From Thermogymnomonas acidicola JCM 13583 (lineage in GTDB: Archaea; Thermoplasmatota; Thermoplasmata; Thermoplasmatales; Thermoplasmataceae), in assembly GCF_001316105.1 (NCBI RefSeq), contig NZ_BBCP01000003.1, forward strand, positions 1 to 64,000: a stretch of DNA of 64,000 nt, read 5' to 3'. The first letter of the stretch is position 1. Each line of letters opens with the position of its first letter. Of this stretch, positions 39,905-51,554 are shown one piece after another. The notes under the pieces were generated by a model. It was given only the letters and a program-made list of their open reading frames with translations. It was not told the origin of the DNA and did no database searches. Made by a program: the position numbers and the translations under genes.

Positions 39905-42900
39905 ATGCAAAAAAGGGTTCTAATGATTATAATTATAATAATTATGCTAATACTATCAAGCGCATACCTATCAACCGCATCCGTTTCAGGAAAACCATCA
40001 CACTCGGTGAAGCCGGAACCTGTTGCGGCCACAGCCAGCAGCGGGCAGCCCGTGAACGTTACTGGCATATGGTCCGGTGAAGCCTATGTCCCTGACGCCA
40101 CACAGGCAGCCTACGTCACCGGCCTGCTGAGGCAGATGGGAATAAACTACACGTATGCAGGTTCACTCATCTCGTTCACATTCCCCGCCTCAGCCTACAG
40201 CGAGATCGCCGGTTCCCTTTCTGCTATCCGGCAGGCCACAGGCATCGAATACGCACTTTCCAGCGGCGTGCATTACGCTGTTCCGTACATAGTGCCCCCC
40301 CTGCAGGTTGGCTCCTCCGGCATCTACTACACACCCTCACAGATAGCAAAAGCGTACCAGTTCGACGAGGCCTACTCGGAAGGCGTCTATGGAAACGGCA
40401 CCACGATAGTGATAGTGGACGCCTATGGCGACCCAAACCTCAACTACGACGTTGCGGCTTTCGATAACATAACTGGCCTGCCGCCCATAAACCTGAAGGT
40501 CATATACCCGATGGGCGAGCCGGCCCAGTACAACAGCAGCTGGGCCGTGGAGACCTCCACCGATGTGGAATGGGCCCACGCCATGGCGCCAGGTGCCAGG
40601 GTGATCCTCGTCGTAGCACCCTCAGCGGACAGCAATGTACTGCAGCAGGCCGTGAGCTACGCAGTTGACGAGAGGCTCGGAAACGTTATCTCCCTGAGCT
40701 GGGGGCCTGCCGGAGAACCAGGTGGGCCAGTCCCAGATGGAGGTGGCGAACAAGGTGTTCGAGCAGGCCGCAGCTGAGAACATAACAGTGGTTGCGGCCT
40801 CAGGTGACCAGGGAGGCCTGGACGGCGAAAGCTCGCCCACCGTCAACTTCCCTGCATCTGACCCTTACGTGCTTGCTGTGGGTGGCACATCACTGTACTA
40901 CGACAACCCGTACCAGCAGACCGCATGGGGTGGATACTATGACGGCACCACGTTCGGGAGCGGTGGCGGGTTCAGTGCCAACTTCTCCAGGCCGTACTTC
41001 CAGGCAGGCCCCCCCGGCATCAACTCCACCATGAGGGGGCTTGCCCGACGTTGCATGGTGGCCAACCCTGAGACCGGGGTGCTTGTGGTTACCGATGGCA
41101 CGGAGAGGCAGATAGGGGGGGGCACCAGTGTGGGCGCACCAATATGGTCAGCATCATTGCACTCATCGACCAGTTCGACCACAGGCCGGTTGGCCTCATA
41201 ACCCCCCCGATGCTCTACCAGATCTACAGGACTCCCTACTACAGTGACGCGTTCGTCCAGATCACGCAGGGCACGAACGGCGTGTATAACGCCGGGCCCG
41301 GCTGGAACCCTGTTACGGGCCTGGGAACGCCCATGGTGTACAACCTTATGGTCCTCACCTACTACCTGTACCTCCCATACGGGACCTACGAGGAGTTCAC
41401 TGGCAGCTACCTGAACGCCACATCGGTCAGTGCCCAGGTATCCATGAGGGATTACGTGGCACAGTATGTGATCAACGGGACTGATTTTTACTACGTTGGT
41501 TTTTACAACGACGAGTTCAACTACACCAAGGTAGGCATAGGGGGGGTGAACTCCACAGGTGTGTACGCGATAGCAGAGGTGGAGCAGGACGGGCAGGTGG
41601 CGCTGGACTCGAGGCAGGTGGCCAGCGGTGCAGCCCAGGCGGCAGGGTTCTCCGCCGAAATCTCGGCCAGTTACACGGACTACGGTCTCAGTGAGTACAT
41701 CAATTTGACGTCCGGCATAGTCTACCACTTCACATTCAACACACTGGTCTCGTTCAAGGGCCAGTCATACCCCCCCATCATAGGGTGGATGTTGCGGGAT
41801 CCGAGTACAACCTCTCGGACATAAGCACTGCACAGTTCTCGGGCATACTGATCAACGGCACGGCAGTCAGCGGCCAGCCGGATGTTTACACCGGCACTCT
41901 GGACTACCTGAACATGCAGAACTATTCCAGTGTGAACGTGTCCAGCAACAGTGCCGGGTACCTGTTCTCCACGGGAGTGCCCAGGATAGGTGGCGCACAG
42001 GGTAACGGGACAGGACAGATAGAGTACTGGCTGGCATTCGGCAACGGTGCCATAGAGGGGCATTTCCACACCCGTGGGCTGCCGCCTGGCGTGTGGTATG
42101 TCAATGGCACGGCGGTGTCCACTGGTTACAACATGACCTTCCCGTTCAGCAGGGGGGGAGGCATATACCTGGTGACGTACAGCGCACCCGGCGTGGACAT
42201 CTCAAGGTACGTCGCTGTGCCGTACTTCGGCTACGCGAGCCTTAACGTCAGCACGTCCGCACAGACCGACAGGTATGAGGTGTACAACGCCACAGTTGAC
42301 TACTTCTACCACTACACGGGCAGCAAAAGCATCAGGGTGGCTGCCCTGGACACATCGAACAGTGTATCCATAACCGCCAAAGGCGAACACCCGTATAAGG
42401 GGAACGTAACGGCCGGGGAGGGCCTGAACGTTACCCTTATGCCGTACAACGTCACAGTGACGCTATACGTGTCACCCGGAACTGCAACCGTAGATGCGAA
42501 ACACGTCAGCATGGTAAGGGACGGCGGGTTCTACACCATCTCCTCCACCCCACAGGAGATCAACCTAACGGTTTCAGCCAGTGGGTACTACAGCGACACC
42601 ATCCAGCTTGAACTCCTGCCCGGCAGGAACGTTACTGAGGAGGCCCAGCTGGAGCCTCTGGCAACTGATTACGTGGTCGTACAGGGAGCGGTGGAGGATG
42701 CCCTCTACCACTACCCGGTCGTCAACGCGAACGTGTCGCTGGGCAGCCTTTACGTTTACACAAACGGGACGGGGGGGAACTTCACCGCCTATGTGGAACC
42801 CGGCACGTACAGTGTCAGGATAGAGGCCCCCCCACTCTACAGGAACCTGAGCTCGAACGAGACTTTTGACAGGTCTTCGAGTGTTGTCTTTTACCTCCAG

Positions 42901-43308
42901 CCGCAGGAGGTCAACGTATCGGTGATACCTCACATATACCTGCTCAGGAACTTCCCCTTCCTGTTCTACTTCGCATACGTCTCCTGGTCACAGTACACCG
43001 GATCGGGCTTCCAGTCTTACACCCTCTACATTTCCAACAGCTCGTCCTTCACCAACTATACGACCATGACTATAACTTCGCAGAAGCACACTTACGTGAT
43101 CCTGGACAATGTCTATCCCGGGAAGACTTACTATGCCATGGTGATAGTGAGGACGTCTAACGGCCAGATATTCGGGAGCGGTGAGTTCCGCATAGGCTAC
43201 ACTAACATAGGGCTGCTGGCACTTAACGTGGTTATAGTGGTGGGCATCGTGCTCTACGTAACCTATGCAGTGAGGATATTCAGAAAAAGGAAGAGGTACG
43301 GGGAATGA
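39905..43308 (+). CDS. secreted, membrane-anchored sedolisin (S53) protease (frameshifted)
   Basis: Acid-active serine carboxyl peptidase, about 1,130 residues. Signal peptide at residues 1-26 (MQKRVLMIIIIIIMLILSS). The propeptide resembles Pro-kumamolisin (VTGLLRQMGINYTYAGSLISFTFPASA). Catalytic Glu/Asp lie in SSWAVETSTDVEWAHAMAPGA, the oxyanion Asp in VVAASGDQGG, and the Ser in GGTSVGAPIWSA. A calcium loop is seen in QITQGTNGVYNAGPGWNPVTGLGTP. The C-terminal 550 residues form beta-sandwich repeats rich in N-glycosylation sequons, then one membrane helix (LLALNVVIVVGIVLYVTYAV) and a basic tail. So it acts outside the cell, tethered to the membrane. Frame breaks near 40705, 41045, 41110-41155, 41205 and 41780. 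Confidence 0.9.
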
Positions 43309-44348
43309 TCACAGGATCTCTTCCCTCAGGGCCCTGACTGCGTCCACCATGTTCTTAAGCTTCTGGAAGCCCACCTCCCTGGACCTGGTGCGCAGGCCGC
43401 AGTCCGGGTTCACCTTCACTAGCCTGGGGTCATCTACGACCGAGATCGCGTACTCTATGCGCTTCCTGATAAGGTCCACAGGTTCCACGGTGTCTATGTG
43501 CACGTCTGTGACCCCCCCTATGCCTACGAACCTCTTCTTCGATACCGTCTCGTTTACCTGCGCGAAGTACTTCAGGTCACTGTACCCCCCCAGGCGCTCC
43601 GATCCGGGTGCGAGCGGGTCCCTGTTCGCGTACTCCAGGTTATAGCCGTCTATGTTCATTTCAGGTATCCTGTCGTAAAGTATCCTGTAGTCCTTGCTGT
43701 AACACACATGGAGGCTGAACTCAACACCGCTTAGGCCCTCAGTGCACCTATTTATCGAATCGACGACAATGTCCATCTCTGACGGGTGTGTTGTGGTAGC
43801 GGGCTCGTCTATCTGCACCTCAAACCTCTCCTTCCTGCCCGACCTCTTCCAGAGCTCATACATCTCCTTGATCTCCTGGTTTATGATCTCAGCATATGCC
43901 ATGGCCAGGCTGTGCCTGTCACTGTAATGCTCGTTGAATGACCAGTCCATCATGGTGTAGGGCCCGGTGATTGGCATCTTTATCCTCTCAACTGCGCTGT
44001 CAAGCAGGAACCTGAGCTCATCGATGTGGAAGGGTTCCTTCCTTCTTATGTCTCTGACCACACTCCCTTTCCTGTAGTACCGGTTGTCGAATGACCTCAC
44101 TAGGCCATAGAACTCTATTCCGTCTATCCTGCTGGCCGGGTGCTCGTACATCTCCCACCTGAACATCTCCCCCCCACCGACGCCAGGTTGTCCAGCCCTG
44201 CCTTCCTGAACAGATCGAGTGTCTCCAGTGTGGCCTTTCCTGCCAGCTGCCTGAACTCCTCGGTGCCCTGTATGGAGTGGAACTTCGAGCTAAGGTACAG
44301 TGGCTTCCTGAAGCTGCCTATCTCCTGGGTTATGAGTATCTGTTCCAT
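43309..44348 (-). CDS. metE: methionine synthase, catalytic (MetE C-terminal type) protein (frameshifted near start)
   Basis: Cobalamin-independent methyl transfer to homocysteine. About 346 residues, matching the stand-alone archaeal MetE core rather than the 750-residue bacterial enzyme. Start ATG 44348 (MEQILITQEIGSFRKP), the GSFP-like motif of the family. The zinc ligands are visible as His and Cys in SLHVCYS and Cys in VNPDCGLRTR; the substrate region is RFEVQIDEPA. A C6 run near 44170 breaks the frame. It starts one base after the stop of a second MetE-like gene. Confidence 0.9.
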
Positions 44349-45251
44349 TCAGATCGCCTCCATTATGGCAACCTTCTTCTCCGCAATGCCCCTGGGTAGG
44401 AAGTCCAGGTAGTCGTTGGTCGTGACGTATAGGTCCCCGCTCAGCGTTGAGGCTGTGTCTTCCAGGTTCCTCATGGCATCCTTCCCCTCCAGCCTGGTGT
44501 TGTGGGCGTCGAGTGCCTTCACGCCCACGTTCCTGCACACCCTGGATGCTGCCTCAATGTCGGAAAGATCAACCACCAGAGTATCAGGCCTGTTGTGCAG
44601 GCCCTGGAATGGCTTCTCGCTGAACCTTCCCTGCACCACAAGCGTGACCTTGTAGTCCCTGAAAAGCGGATCCAGGACCGTGAGGTCGTCCTTTCCGTAA
44701 GGCAGTGCCTCGAATAGCACCATGTTCTTTGTCCCTGACTTCCCCCCCTGGACCTGCCTGTATATGTCCACAAGGCCCTTAACTGCATCCCCTTCGGATA
44801 TGCCATGAAGCCTCGAGAGCTTCACGAACGTCAGGGGGGGCGAGGGCAGGAAAGTGGCCCAGCCGCTGTCCCTGGGCATGTAGATGGGCATGGGCGGGTT
44901 CTCCTCGACCTCTGCATCCGAATATGGGTCGAATCTCAGTTTGCCAACCTTTGATACCAGTGGTTCCCTGTAGAAGGTGTTCGTCTCCAGGTACCTGGTC
45001 AGCGGCCCCCCCAGGGTGATGCCGTCTGTGGCCAGTGCCAGCGGCCTCAGGATGTCATGCCAGTTGAACAGGGGGGGATCGGTCACAAGGTCTATGTTCC
45101 TGCACATCCCATAGAATTTCTCCTTCTCCTCCCTGATCCTTTCCTTCACCTCATCAGTCCCGACAGAACCCCTCTCCCACCTTCCGTAGGTCAGCCTCAG
45201 CTGCTCTGACCTCGGGAATATACCATAAAGAAGAGACCTGACCTGTCCCAT
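44349..45251 (-). CDS. MetE N-terminal-like partner protein
   Basis: About 300 residues, homologous to the N-terminal half of bacterial MetE, the barrel that binds polyglutamyl folate. Start ATG 45251 (MGQVRSLLYGIFPRSEQLR) two bases from the metF stop; TTG 45260 would add three residues. Blocks: LRLTYGRWERG, DILRPLALATDGITLGGPLTRYLETNTFY, and GWATFLPSPPLTFVKLSRL. It has no zinc-ligand cysteines of the catalytic half. Archaeal species often encode the two halves as neighbouring genes, so the pair probably works together. Runs at ITLGGPL, PSPPLTF and VQGGKSG may add residues. Confidence 0.8.
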   Translation of the reverse strand: MGQVRSLLYGIFPRSEQLRLTYGRWERGSVGTDEVKERIREEKEKFYGMCRNIDLVTDPPLFNWHDILRPLALATDGITLGGPLTRYLETNTFYREPLVSKVGKLRFDPYSDAEVEENPPMPIYMPRDSGWATFLPSPPLTFVKLSRLHGISEGDAVKGLVDIYRQVQGGKSGTKNMVLFEALPYGKDDLTVLDPLFRDYKVTLVVQGRFSEKPFQGLHNRPDTLVVDLSDIEAASRVCRNVGVKALDAHNTRLEGKDAMRNLEDTASTLSGDLYVTTNDYLDFLPRGIAEKKVAIMEAI

Positions 45252-45252
45252 A

Positions 45253-46053
45253 TCAGACAACCTCCAGAAACTCCCTCGCTATGTCGTTCCTTCCAAGCGG
45301 CATGATATGCACCCCATCGACGTAGCCCCCTCAGTTCCTCCACGAGCCTTTCTAATATGCCCCTGGAAGCAGCCAGCGGGTCTGAGCCGGAGAGCTTGCG
45401 CTTCGTTTCTTCGGAGAGCCGGACCCCCCCATGGCCTCTATGGACTTCAGCTGGGATTCCCTCCTGATGGGTATGAAGCCTAAGGAGAGCCTGAAGTCCC
45501 TGTTCCTGATCCACTCCTTCTGCAGCAGTTCAGGCTCGTACACGGCCTGCGTTATGAAGAAGTCTGCCCCGGCCTCCCTCTTGGCCCTGACGACCTGTTC
45601 CTCAACGTCCCTGTAAGGGTTCAGCGAGGAGCCGACGGTTACACTGCCCTCATAGTCCTTCATGTACACGGTACTCCTCTTGACCCTCCTGATGGTGCCC
45701 ATGACGTCGAGCTCCCTGACCTCCCTGGATTCCGACTGGCTGGATATGGGGGGGTCACCGCCTATCACGAAGAAGCTGTCTATGCCTGCCTTTATCCCCC
45801 CCGTTATGACCTGGGCACTGATCTGGAGGCCGTTCTTGTCCCTCGGAGTTATGTGCGGCATAGGTTTCAGTGAAGTCCCCCCCTGGTGGCAACGTAGAGC
45901 GATAGGATAGGGTCAATGCCGGGCAGGCCCATGGGGGGGTTCTCCGGCACCGTCACCATGTCAGCAACACCGTCAAGCACTCGGCCCGCTTCCATAAGGT
46001 CTTCAAGGCCGGGCGACTTCCTGGGGGACTATCTCAACGGACTTCAGCATCAT
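45253..46053 (-). CDS. metF: methylenetetrahydrofolate reductase-like protein (frameshifted)
   Basis: Reduces methylene- to methyl-(hydro)pterin, supplying the methyl group for MetE. About 267 residues. Start ATG 46053 or 46050 (MLKSVEIVPQEVARPG) with CTTAAATATC at 46071-46080. Blocks: PHITPRDKNGLQISAQ, GIDSFFVIGGDPP, FSLNP-like TVGSSLNPYRD, and KREAGADFFITQAVYEPELL with the conserved (T/S)Q-x-x-(F/Y). Frame breaks near 45880, 45428 and 45330; corrected, it ends HIMPLGRNDIAREFLEVV at TGA 45253. metF and the two metE halves form a methionine operon. Confidence 0.88.
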
Positions 46054-46070
46054 ACCACTTGCGACCATCG

Positions 46071-46082
46071 AGATATTTAAGG
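46071..46082 (-). promoter_or_regulatory. TATA box of the metF-metE operon
   Basis: CTTAAATATC on the minus strand, about 24 nt before the metF start. Confidence 0.5.
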
Positions 46083-46124
46083 TAAGAAATAATGGTTAGT
46101 CATATTTGTATTACCAGTGCTCAT

Positions 46125-47675
46125 TCATATGTCGAACCGCACGCCCTGTGCCAGTGGCAGGTCATGGCCGTAATTCTTGGTCACCGTCTGCCTCCGCATG
46201 TAGTTCTTCCATGCGTCGCTGCCGCTCTCCCTGCCGCCGCCCGTCTCCTTCTCTCCCCCCCGAGGCGCCACCTATCTCAGCGCCAGCCGTGCTCGTGTTC
46301 ACATTGGCGATGCCGCAGTCAGAGCCGTGGGGCGACAGGAACTCCTCCTCCTCGCGCAGGTCTGTGGTGAATATTGCGGAGGACAGTCCCTGAGGCACGC
46401 TGTTGTGTATCTCTATGGCCTCCCTGAGGTCACGGTACTTGAAGACGTACAGGATGGGAGCGAAGGTCTCCTCCCTGCATATCTCCATGTCCTTCCTGGC
46501 CTCGATTATGGTGGGTTCCACATAGTACCCTCTGAGGCCGTCCACCGTCTTTGGCCTGCCCCCGAAGAGCACCTTTCCGCCCTCCTCCTCCGCCCTCTTG
46601 ACCGCGTTCGTGAACTTCTCTACCGCTTCCCTGTCTATCAGGGGGGCCAACGAGGACACCCTCCTGGCTTGGATCTCCTACCCTCACAGACGAGTATGCC
46701 TTGACGAGCCTGGAGACGAACTCGCTGTAGATCTTCTCAGAAACTATCACCCTCCTGGTGGATGTGCACCTCTGCCCTGCGGTTGCCAGGGCCCCCCCGA
46801 AAAGCACCCCCCCTTTCAGCGCAACCTCCATGTCAGCCTTGTCCGAGACGATTGCGGCGTTGTTGCCCCCCCCGAGTTCGAGTATGGTGCGGCCAAGCCT
46901 GGAAGAAACCCTCTCGGCTATCCTCCGTCCGGTCCTGACAGAACCGGTGAAGGAGATGAGCGGTACCCTGGGGTCAGAGGCGAGCATTTCGCCCATCTCC
47001 ACACCTGGGCCTGCTACCATCGTGAAGATGGGGGGGTGCCGATTCCTCCTCCACCACCTCCGCCACGGTCCTCATTACCATTATGGCGGTAAGCACAGCT
47101 TGGTGGAAGGCTTCCAGATCACAGTGTCACCCACCGTGGCAGCGATGAACGAGTTCCAGGACCACACGGAGGCGGGGAAGTTGAAGGCCGTGATCACACC
47201 CACTGGCCCCCCAGGGGGAGCCACTGCTCATAGAGCCTGTGGTGCGGCCTCTCGCTTGCCATGGTCAGGCCATACACCTGCCTGGATAGCCCGAGGGAGA
47301 AGTCAGAGATATCGATCATCTCCTGTATCTCGCCCTGCCCCCTCAGTTATTGTCTTGCCCACCTCCAGGGTGACCACGAGGCCCAGCATGTCCCTCTCCT
47401 CCCTGAGCCTCTCGCCTATCTTCCTGATCAGCTGCCCCCCTCTTGGGCGCAGGCCACTCCCTCCACTCCTCGAATGCCCTGGTAGAGGCCTTCACTGCAT
47501 CCTCGTAAGCAGTGGTATCTGAAAGCATGACATCGGCCACAGGTTCTCCGTCCACCGGGCTCACAACAGTGTGTTTCCTTGTGCCCGCGGCCCACTTTCC
47601 ATAGTATGTGGCCTCCAGTTTGCCGCCTAGGGAGAAGTGCTCCTCCACCCTCCTCCTCACATCTGCAATGTCCAT
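46125..47675 (-). CDS. aldehyde dehydrogenase, ALDH7-like (frameshifted)
   Basis: NAD(P)-dependent oxidation of an aldehyde to the acid. About 517 residues. Start ATG 47675 ([16 protein letters not shown]). Catalytic Glu lies in [11 protein letters not shown] and Cys in [19 protein letters not shown]-type binding is in [15 protein letters not shown]. The C-terminal tail after correction, [20 protein letters not shown], is the signature of ALDH7 (aminoadipic semialdehyde or piperideine-6-carboxylate dehydrogenases). A role in lysine breakdown or glyceraldehyde oxidation is inference only. Frame breaks at 47435, 47345, 47215, 47035, 46675 and 46260. Confidence 0.88.
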
Positions 47676-47812
47676 AGGGGGGGAAGATCTGGAGGAACTG
47701 AATATAACTTCACACAGGGTGGTTGGTTAAGAAAAACAGGTTAAAGTGGCCCAGGCAGCCAGGCCAAAAGGGAGGCGCACTCCATTCGTGTCCCATATTG
47801 TTGGGGGGGATA

Positions 47813-49446
47813 TCACTTCGATTCCTTGATGAGGAAGTACGGGTTCTTCCCACCGTCCGTTATCTCGTATACGATCTTGTTTGAGGTCTCCATCACCTCT
47901 TCCACGTGCCTGGATCGATGTTTGGCCTCCTCTTGCTCTGCCAGTACAGGTCATATGTCTGGAGGAGGAATCTCGGGAAGTCTGCTATGTCTCTGAGGTA
48001 GCTGGGCATCATCTTCATTATGAAGTCCATGGAGTTCTTCATAAGCCTCTCCTTCTCCGGGTCCCTCTCCTTTATGTTCTTTATCTTCCCCCCTGAAGTA
48101 CTTGTAGAGGTAGAAGCTGTAGGTTGCGTAGAACTGTGCAATCTGAACCGTGACTGGCCCCCAGCCGCGTCTTCATCACAGGGGGGGTCACTATGTCGTA
48201 CCTGTCCCAGTCCAGGGTGAAGAGGAGGTTGTTCCTGACGGCGTCATCGAAGACGCGTGTCCCAGGAAGGGGCGTGTAGATTGAGAACTGGATTGCGTCT
48301 GCGCCTGCCCTGGCCAGTTTCCTGGAGAAGCGGATTGATGCTATGATATCGCGGAGCCTCTCGTATGGTGCGCCGACCATCATGCCGACGAGGGTGACTA
48401 TGCCGTTCCTTGAGAGTGTGTTCACTGCGTCCACGGACTGTGGCGTGAACTCGCCCTTGTGCATCTTCTTCAGCACCTCTTCGCTCCCAGATTCCACTCC
48501 GAGGAAGGCCACCTTCACCCCTGCCCTGGCAGCCTTCTCTATGAGGGGCTTGTTCTTAGCGGTCACGTCAGCCCTCATCTGCACTATGTATTTGAGGCCC
48601 AGGTCCTCCTCTATGATCCTGTCGAACAGCTCGTCCCTCTGCCTGACGTTCGGGAAGACCACGAAGATATCGTCTGTGAAGAAGACCCAGTTGTAGCCGT
48701 GTGCCTTGGCGTCGCGGAGTTCCGCCATTATCCTGTCGTTGCTCTTGTTCCTCCACTTGTTTCCCCATGTGGGTGTCACAGAGCAGAAGTCGCAGGCGTA
48801 CGGGCAACCCCCTGGCAGTCTCCAGGCACGCGACATACTGGTCGTTACCGAACACCTTGAACGTGTACTTCTCCCTCTCCAGGAGGTCAAGGGGAGGCAT
48901 GGGGAGCGTGTCCAGGTCCCTGATCAGGGGGGGCCTTGGCCTCGTCCTGTGTATGCCCTCCTCGTCCCTGTACACGATGCCCCCCCTGACTCCTGACAGT
49001 CCGGTGCCCTGGTCCACCGCCTCAGCTATCTCATACATGGTTTCGTCGCCCTCGCCCAGTACAGAGACGTCGAAGCCGGAGCGCACGATCTCCTTGGGAA
49101 GGAACGTGGCGTGGTGACCCCCCCCGCCACCAGGAGGGTCTCAGGGCTCCTCTCCTTTATCTTCCTAGCAATGATACTCGCATTCACGTGGGCAGCTGTG
49201 GCGTGCAGCGTTATCCCCCCCACAATGTCAGGCTTCATCTCGAGAGCGGCGTTTACAGTCTCCTCTATGGACAGGTTGTCACCCTCCATGTCTATGATCT
49301 TGACCCTGGACCCGGGTATCCTGAGCACCTCCCCCCCCGCCAGGTCAAGGAGGCCCAGGGGGGGCGTTGGGAGAAAACCCCCACTTGGTGAGGTAACCAC
49401 TTCCGGTCTTGTTGGTAGGGCGGATGAAGACAGCCCTCACAGCCAT
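47813..49446 (-). CDS. BchE-like B12-binding radical SAM protein (frameshifted)
   Basis: About 544 residues. ATG 49446 (MAVRAVFIRPTNKTGSGYL) has TTTATAAA at about 49470, 24-26 nt upstream. N-terminal B12 domain: GFLPTPPLGLLDLAG, IIDMEGDNLSIEETV, PDIVGITLHATAAH, LLVAGGHHATFLP. The radical SAM motif is ARGCPYACDFCSVTPTWG, followed by WRNKS, typical of the BchE/P-methylase branch. C-terminal part: SRNGIVTLVGMMVGAPYER, IQFSIYTPLPGTRVFDD and a helical tail. Frame breaks near 49385, 49120, 48805, 48175, 48085 and 47913. No chlorophyll genes are present, so the substrate is unknown; a tetrapyrrole or lipid target would fit the family. Confidence 0.8.
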
Positions 49447-49542
49447 AGGAATCCAGCTTCCGGGGGGGATTTATAAACCTTGATCGGCCATTTTATTTCG
49501 GTGCCTTATAATTAATTAACTACCTAATTGTTGGCAAGACGC

Positions 49543-50568
49543 TCAGAGGACAAAAGGTATGCTGTATCCACAGTCCGGACACCTGGAGTCTGGAGTTAAC
49601 CTGATCCTCAGGGTCCTCATCATATCCCTCTCCACGAGCAATGAGCCGCACCCGGGGCAGTAGGTATTCTGGAGCCTGTGCCCGGGCACGTTGCCTATGT
49701 AGACGTAGTGGAAGCCCATCGACTTCGCAAGCTCTGCGTGCCGTTCGAGCACCCCCCCGACGGGTGTGTTAGGCAGGGACATTAAACGGTAGTCCGGGTG
49801 GAACCTCAGGAAGCTTATGGGCACATCCGGGCCGCATATGTCCATGATGCGCCCCCCCAGCATGGCCCTGGCCTCATCGAGGCTATCCCCCCCTATCCGT
49901 GGCACCACCAGGTCGGTGACCTCAACGTGTATTCCCCCCCCGCCAGCATCTCTGCGATGGTATCATAAATGAGGTCCACATCGAACACTGACATAACCTT
50001 CCTGTAGAACTCCTTCGAGGCATTACCCTTGAAGTCAACGGTTGCAGCGTCTAGGAAACCGGAAATGAAACCGACGCTCTCCCTGGTCTCGAAACCGTTC
50101 GTCACGAATATGTTGATCAGGCCCTCCCTCCTGGCCAGCACTCCCACGTCCCTGGCGAACTCGCTGAATATGGTGGGCTCGTTGTATGTATAGCTATGCC
50201 GCCACATCCGTAACTGATCGCTTCACTCACTATGTCTTCCGGCCCCCCCATGTCGTACCCTTCCGGCCTCCTCCTCTGGCTCAGCTCGAAGTTCTGGCAG
50301 AACTGGCATGCGAAGTCGCAGCCGGCAGTGCCTATTGAGAGTATCCTGTACCCAGGGTGCATGTGCAGAACGGGCTTCTTCTCGATGGGGGGGTCTATCT
50401 GGACAGCCATGGGCCTTCCGTAGACGTTAAGGTAGAGCCTGCCCCCCCCATGTTCTGCCTGACACCGCAGAACCCTATCTGGCCGTCCGCGAGTGTGCAG
50501 TACCTCCTGCATGCCGTGCACCTTACCTTCCCGCCCACCTTCTCGTAGAGTACTGCCTCACCCTGCAC
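49543..50568 (-). CDS. amrS: AmmeMemoRadiSam system radical SAM enzyme (frameshifted)
   Basis: Radical SAM member of the AmmeMemoRadiSam trio, about 340 residues. A GTG start at 50568 follows a TATA-like TTTATCC at 50588-50596. N-terminal cysteines VRCTACRRYCTLADGQIGFCGVRQN are diagnostic; the SAM cluster motif is CDFACQFCQN, then YGCGGIAYTYNEPTIF and DAATVDFKGN. The C-terminus has CPGCGSLLVERD and CPDCGYSIPF, a rubredoxin-like metal site. Frame breaks near 50450, 50395, 50250, 50200 and 49930. No enzymatic product is established for this family. Memo follows upstream on the same strand and AMMECR1 is just beyond. Confidence 0.9.
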
Positions 50569-50660
50569 ATGTACACATGCAAGGGTGGGATAAAGCGTTA
50601 TCCAGTTCTCCGCCAGAGGGACTGCGTGAAGACTGTTGCAGTGAGGACCCACGGCACGGA

Positions 50661-51473
50661 TCAGAGGTATGCGACTACTGAGCCGTAACCGACCGTTGCG
50701 TTCATGTCACCGCTGGCTCCCCCCCAGAGGTGGAGTGGTGGAGCAGCTTCATCCTCCCACCCAGTTCCGCAGTGATGTGCATGAGCACCGCTATTGGGCC
50801 GTAGCCGCATGCCGTGACCCCCCCCTGGCCCTTAGCGTCCTGTAGAACCCCCCTCTATGTCCAGGTCGATTATTCTCTCAATGAGCTCCATGTCCTTCTT
50901 CACCACCACCTCGTGCGGCTCGTAGTGTGTGAAATCTGATGAGGCTATGAGCACCACATCCCTCCTGAGGGCGCTGATGGATCTGTAGAGCTCCTCCGAT
51001 GCCTGCGGGCCCTGGTCTCCCATGGCCACAGGTACGAAGGAGAAGTCGTCACCGAAGAGGTACTGGAGGAAAGGTACCTGGACTTCTATTGAGTGCTCCA
51101 TTGCGTGCGCAAGCTTGTCCGAGACTATGTTCCTCGACTTCGTGCACAGATCCCTGGCGAGGTCCTCGTCCACCCTTGCCCTCCCGAGCGGCGTGAGCCA
51201 GACGCCCTCAGGGTACACCGCGGAGTAGGACGGGTAGCCGTTGTGGTTCGGGCCGATTATCAGGAAGTCCCTGGACTGCGACCTGGAAAGTGCCCTGTAG
51301 GAATACATGGCGGTGAGGCCTGAGTATATGTATCCTGCGTGCGGTACGATGACACCTATGACCTTCCCCGGGATTTCCTCTGGCCTGGCACGCTTCTCGA
51401 AGCCTGCCAGCATGGATATGACCTGCTCCTCGTCGTTCGGGTAGAAAGTGCCGGCCACGGCGGGTACGCGCAT
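50661..51473 (-). CDS. amrB: Memo family protein (AmmeMemoRadiSam system protein B; frameshifted near end)
   Basis: Protein of the Memo family, related in fold to extradiol dioxygenases. About 270 residues. ATG 51473 (MRVPAVAGTFYP) with TTTAAA at 51495-51500. Putative metal ligands: His in VIVPHAGYIYSG, His in IIGPNHNGY, then HAMEHSIEVQVPFLQ and SSDFTHYEP; Cys in GVTACGYGPIAVL after the break. Frame breaks near 50850 and 50820 and at the C7 near 50730; ends TVGYGSVVAYL at TGA 50661. In animals Memo1 has redox and metal-related roles; the archaeal role is unknown. Confidence 0.92.
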
Positions 51474-51554
51474 CAATTTGTCATGGCTTGCACGTTTAAA
51501 GTGTTAATGCTCAACAGAAGATCGTAAATCCCCCCCCTTGTCCATGATCGCGTG

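Noticed and set aside
47813-49446. Bacteriochlorophyll cyclase BchE
   Set aside because: The motif family fits, but no other chlorophyll genes are present and the branch includes many non-chlorophyll enzymes.
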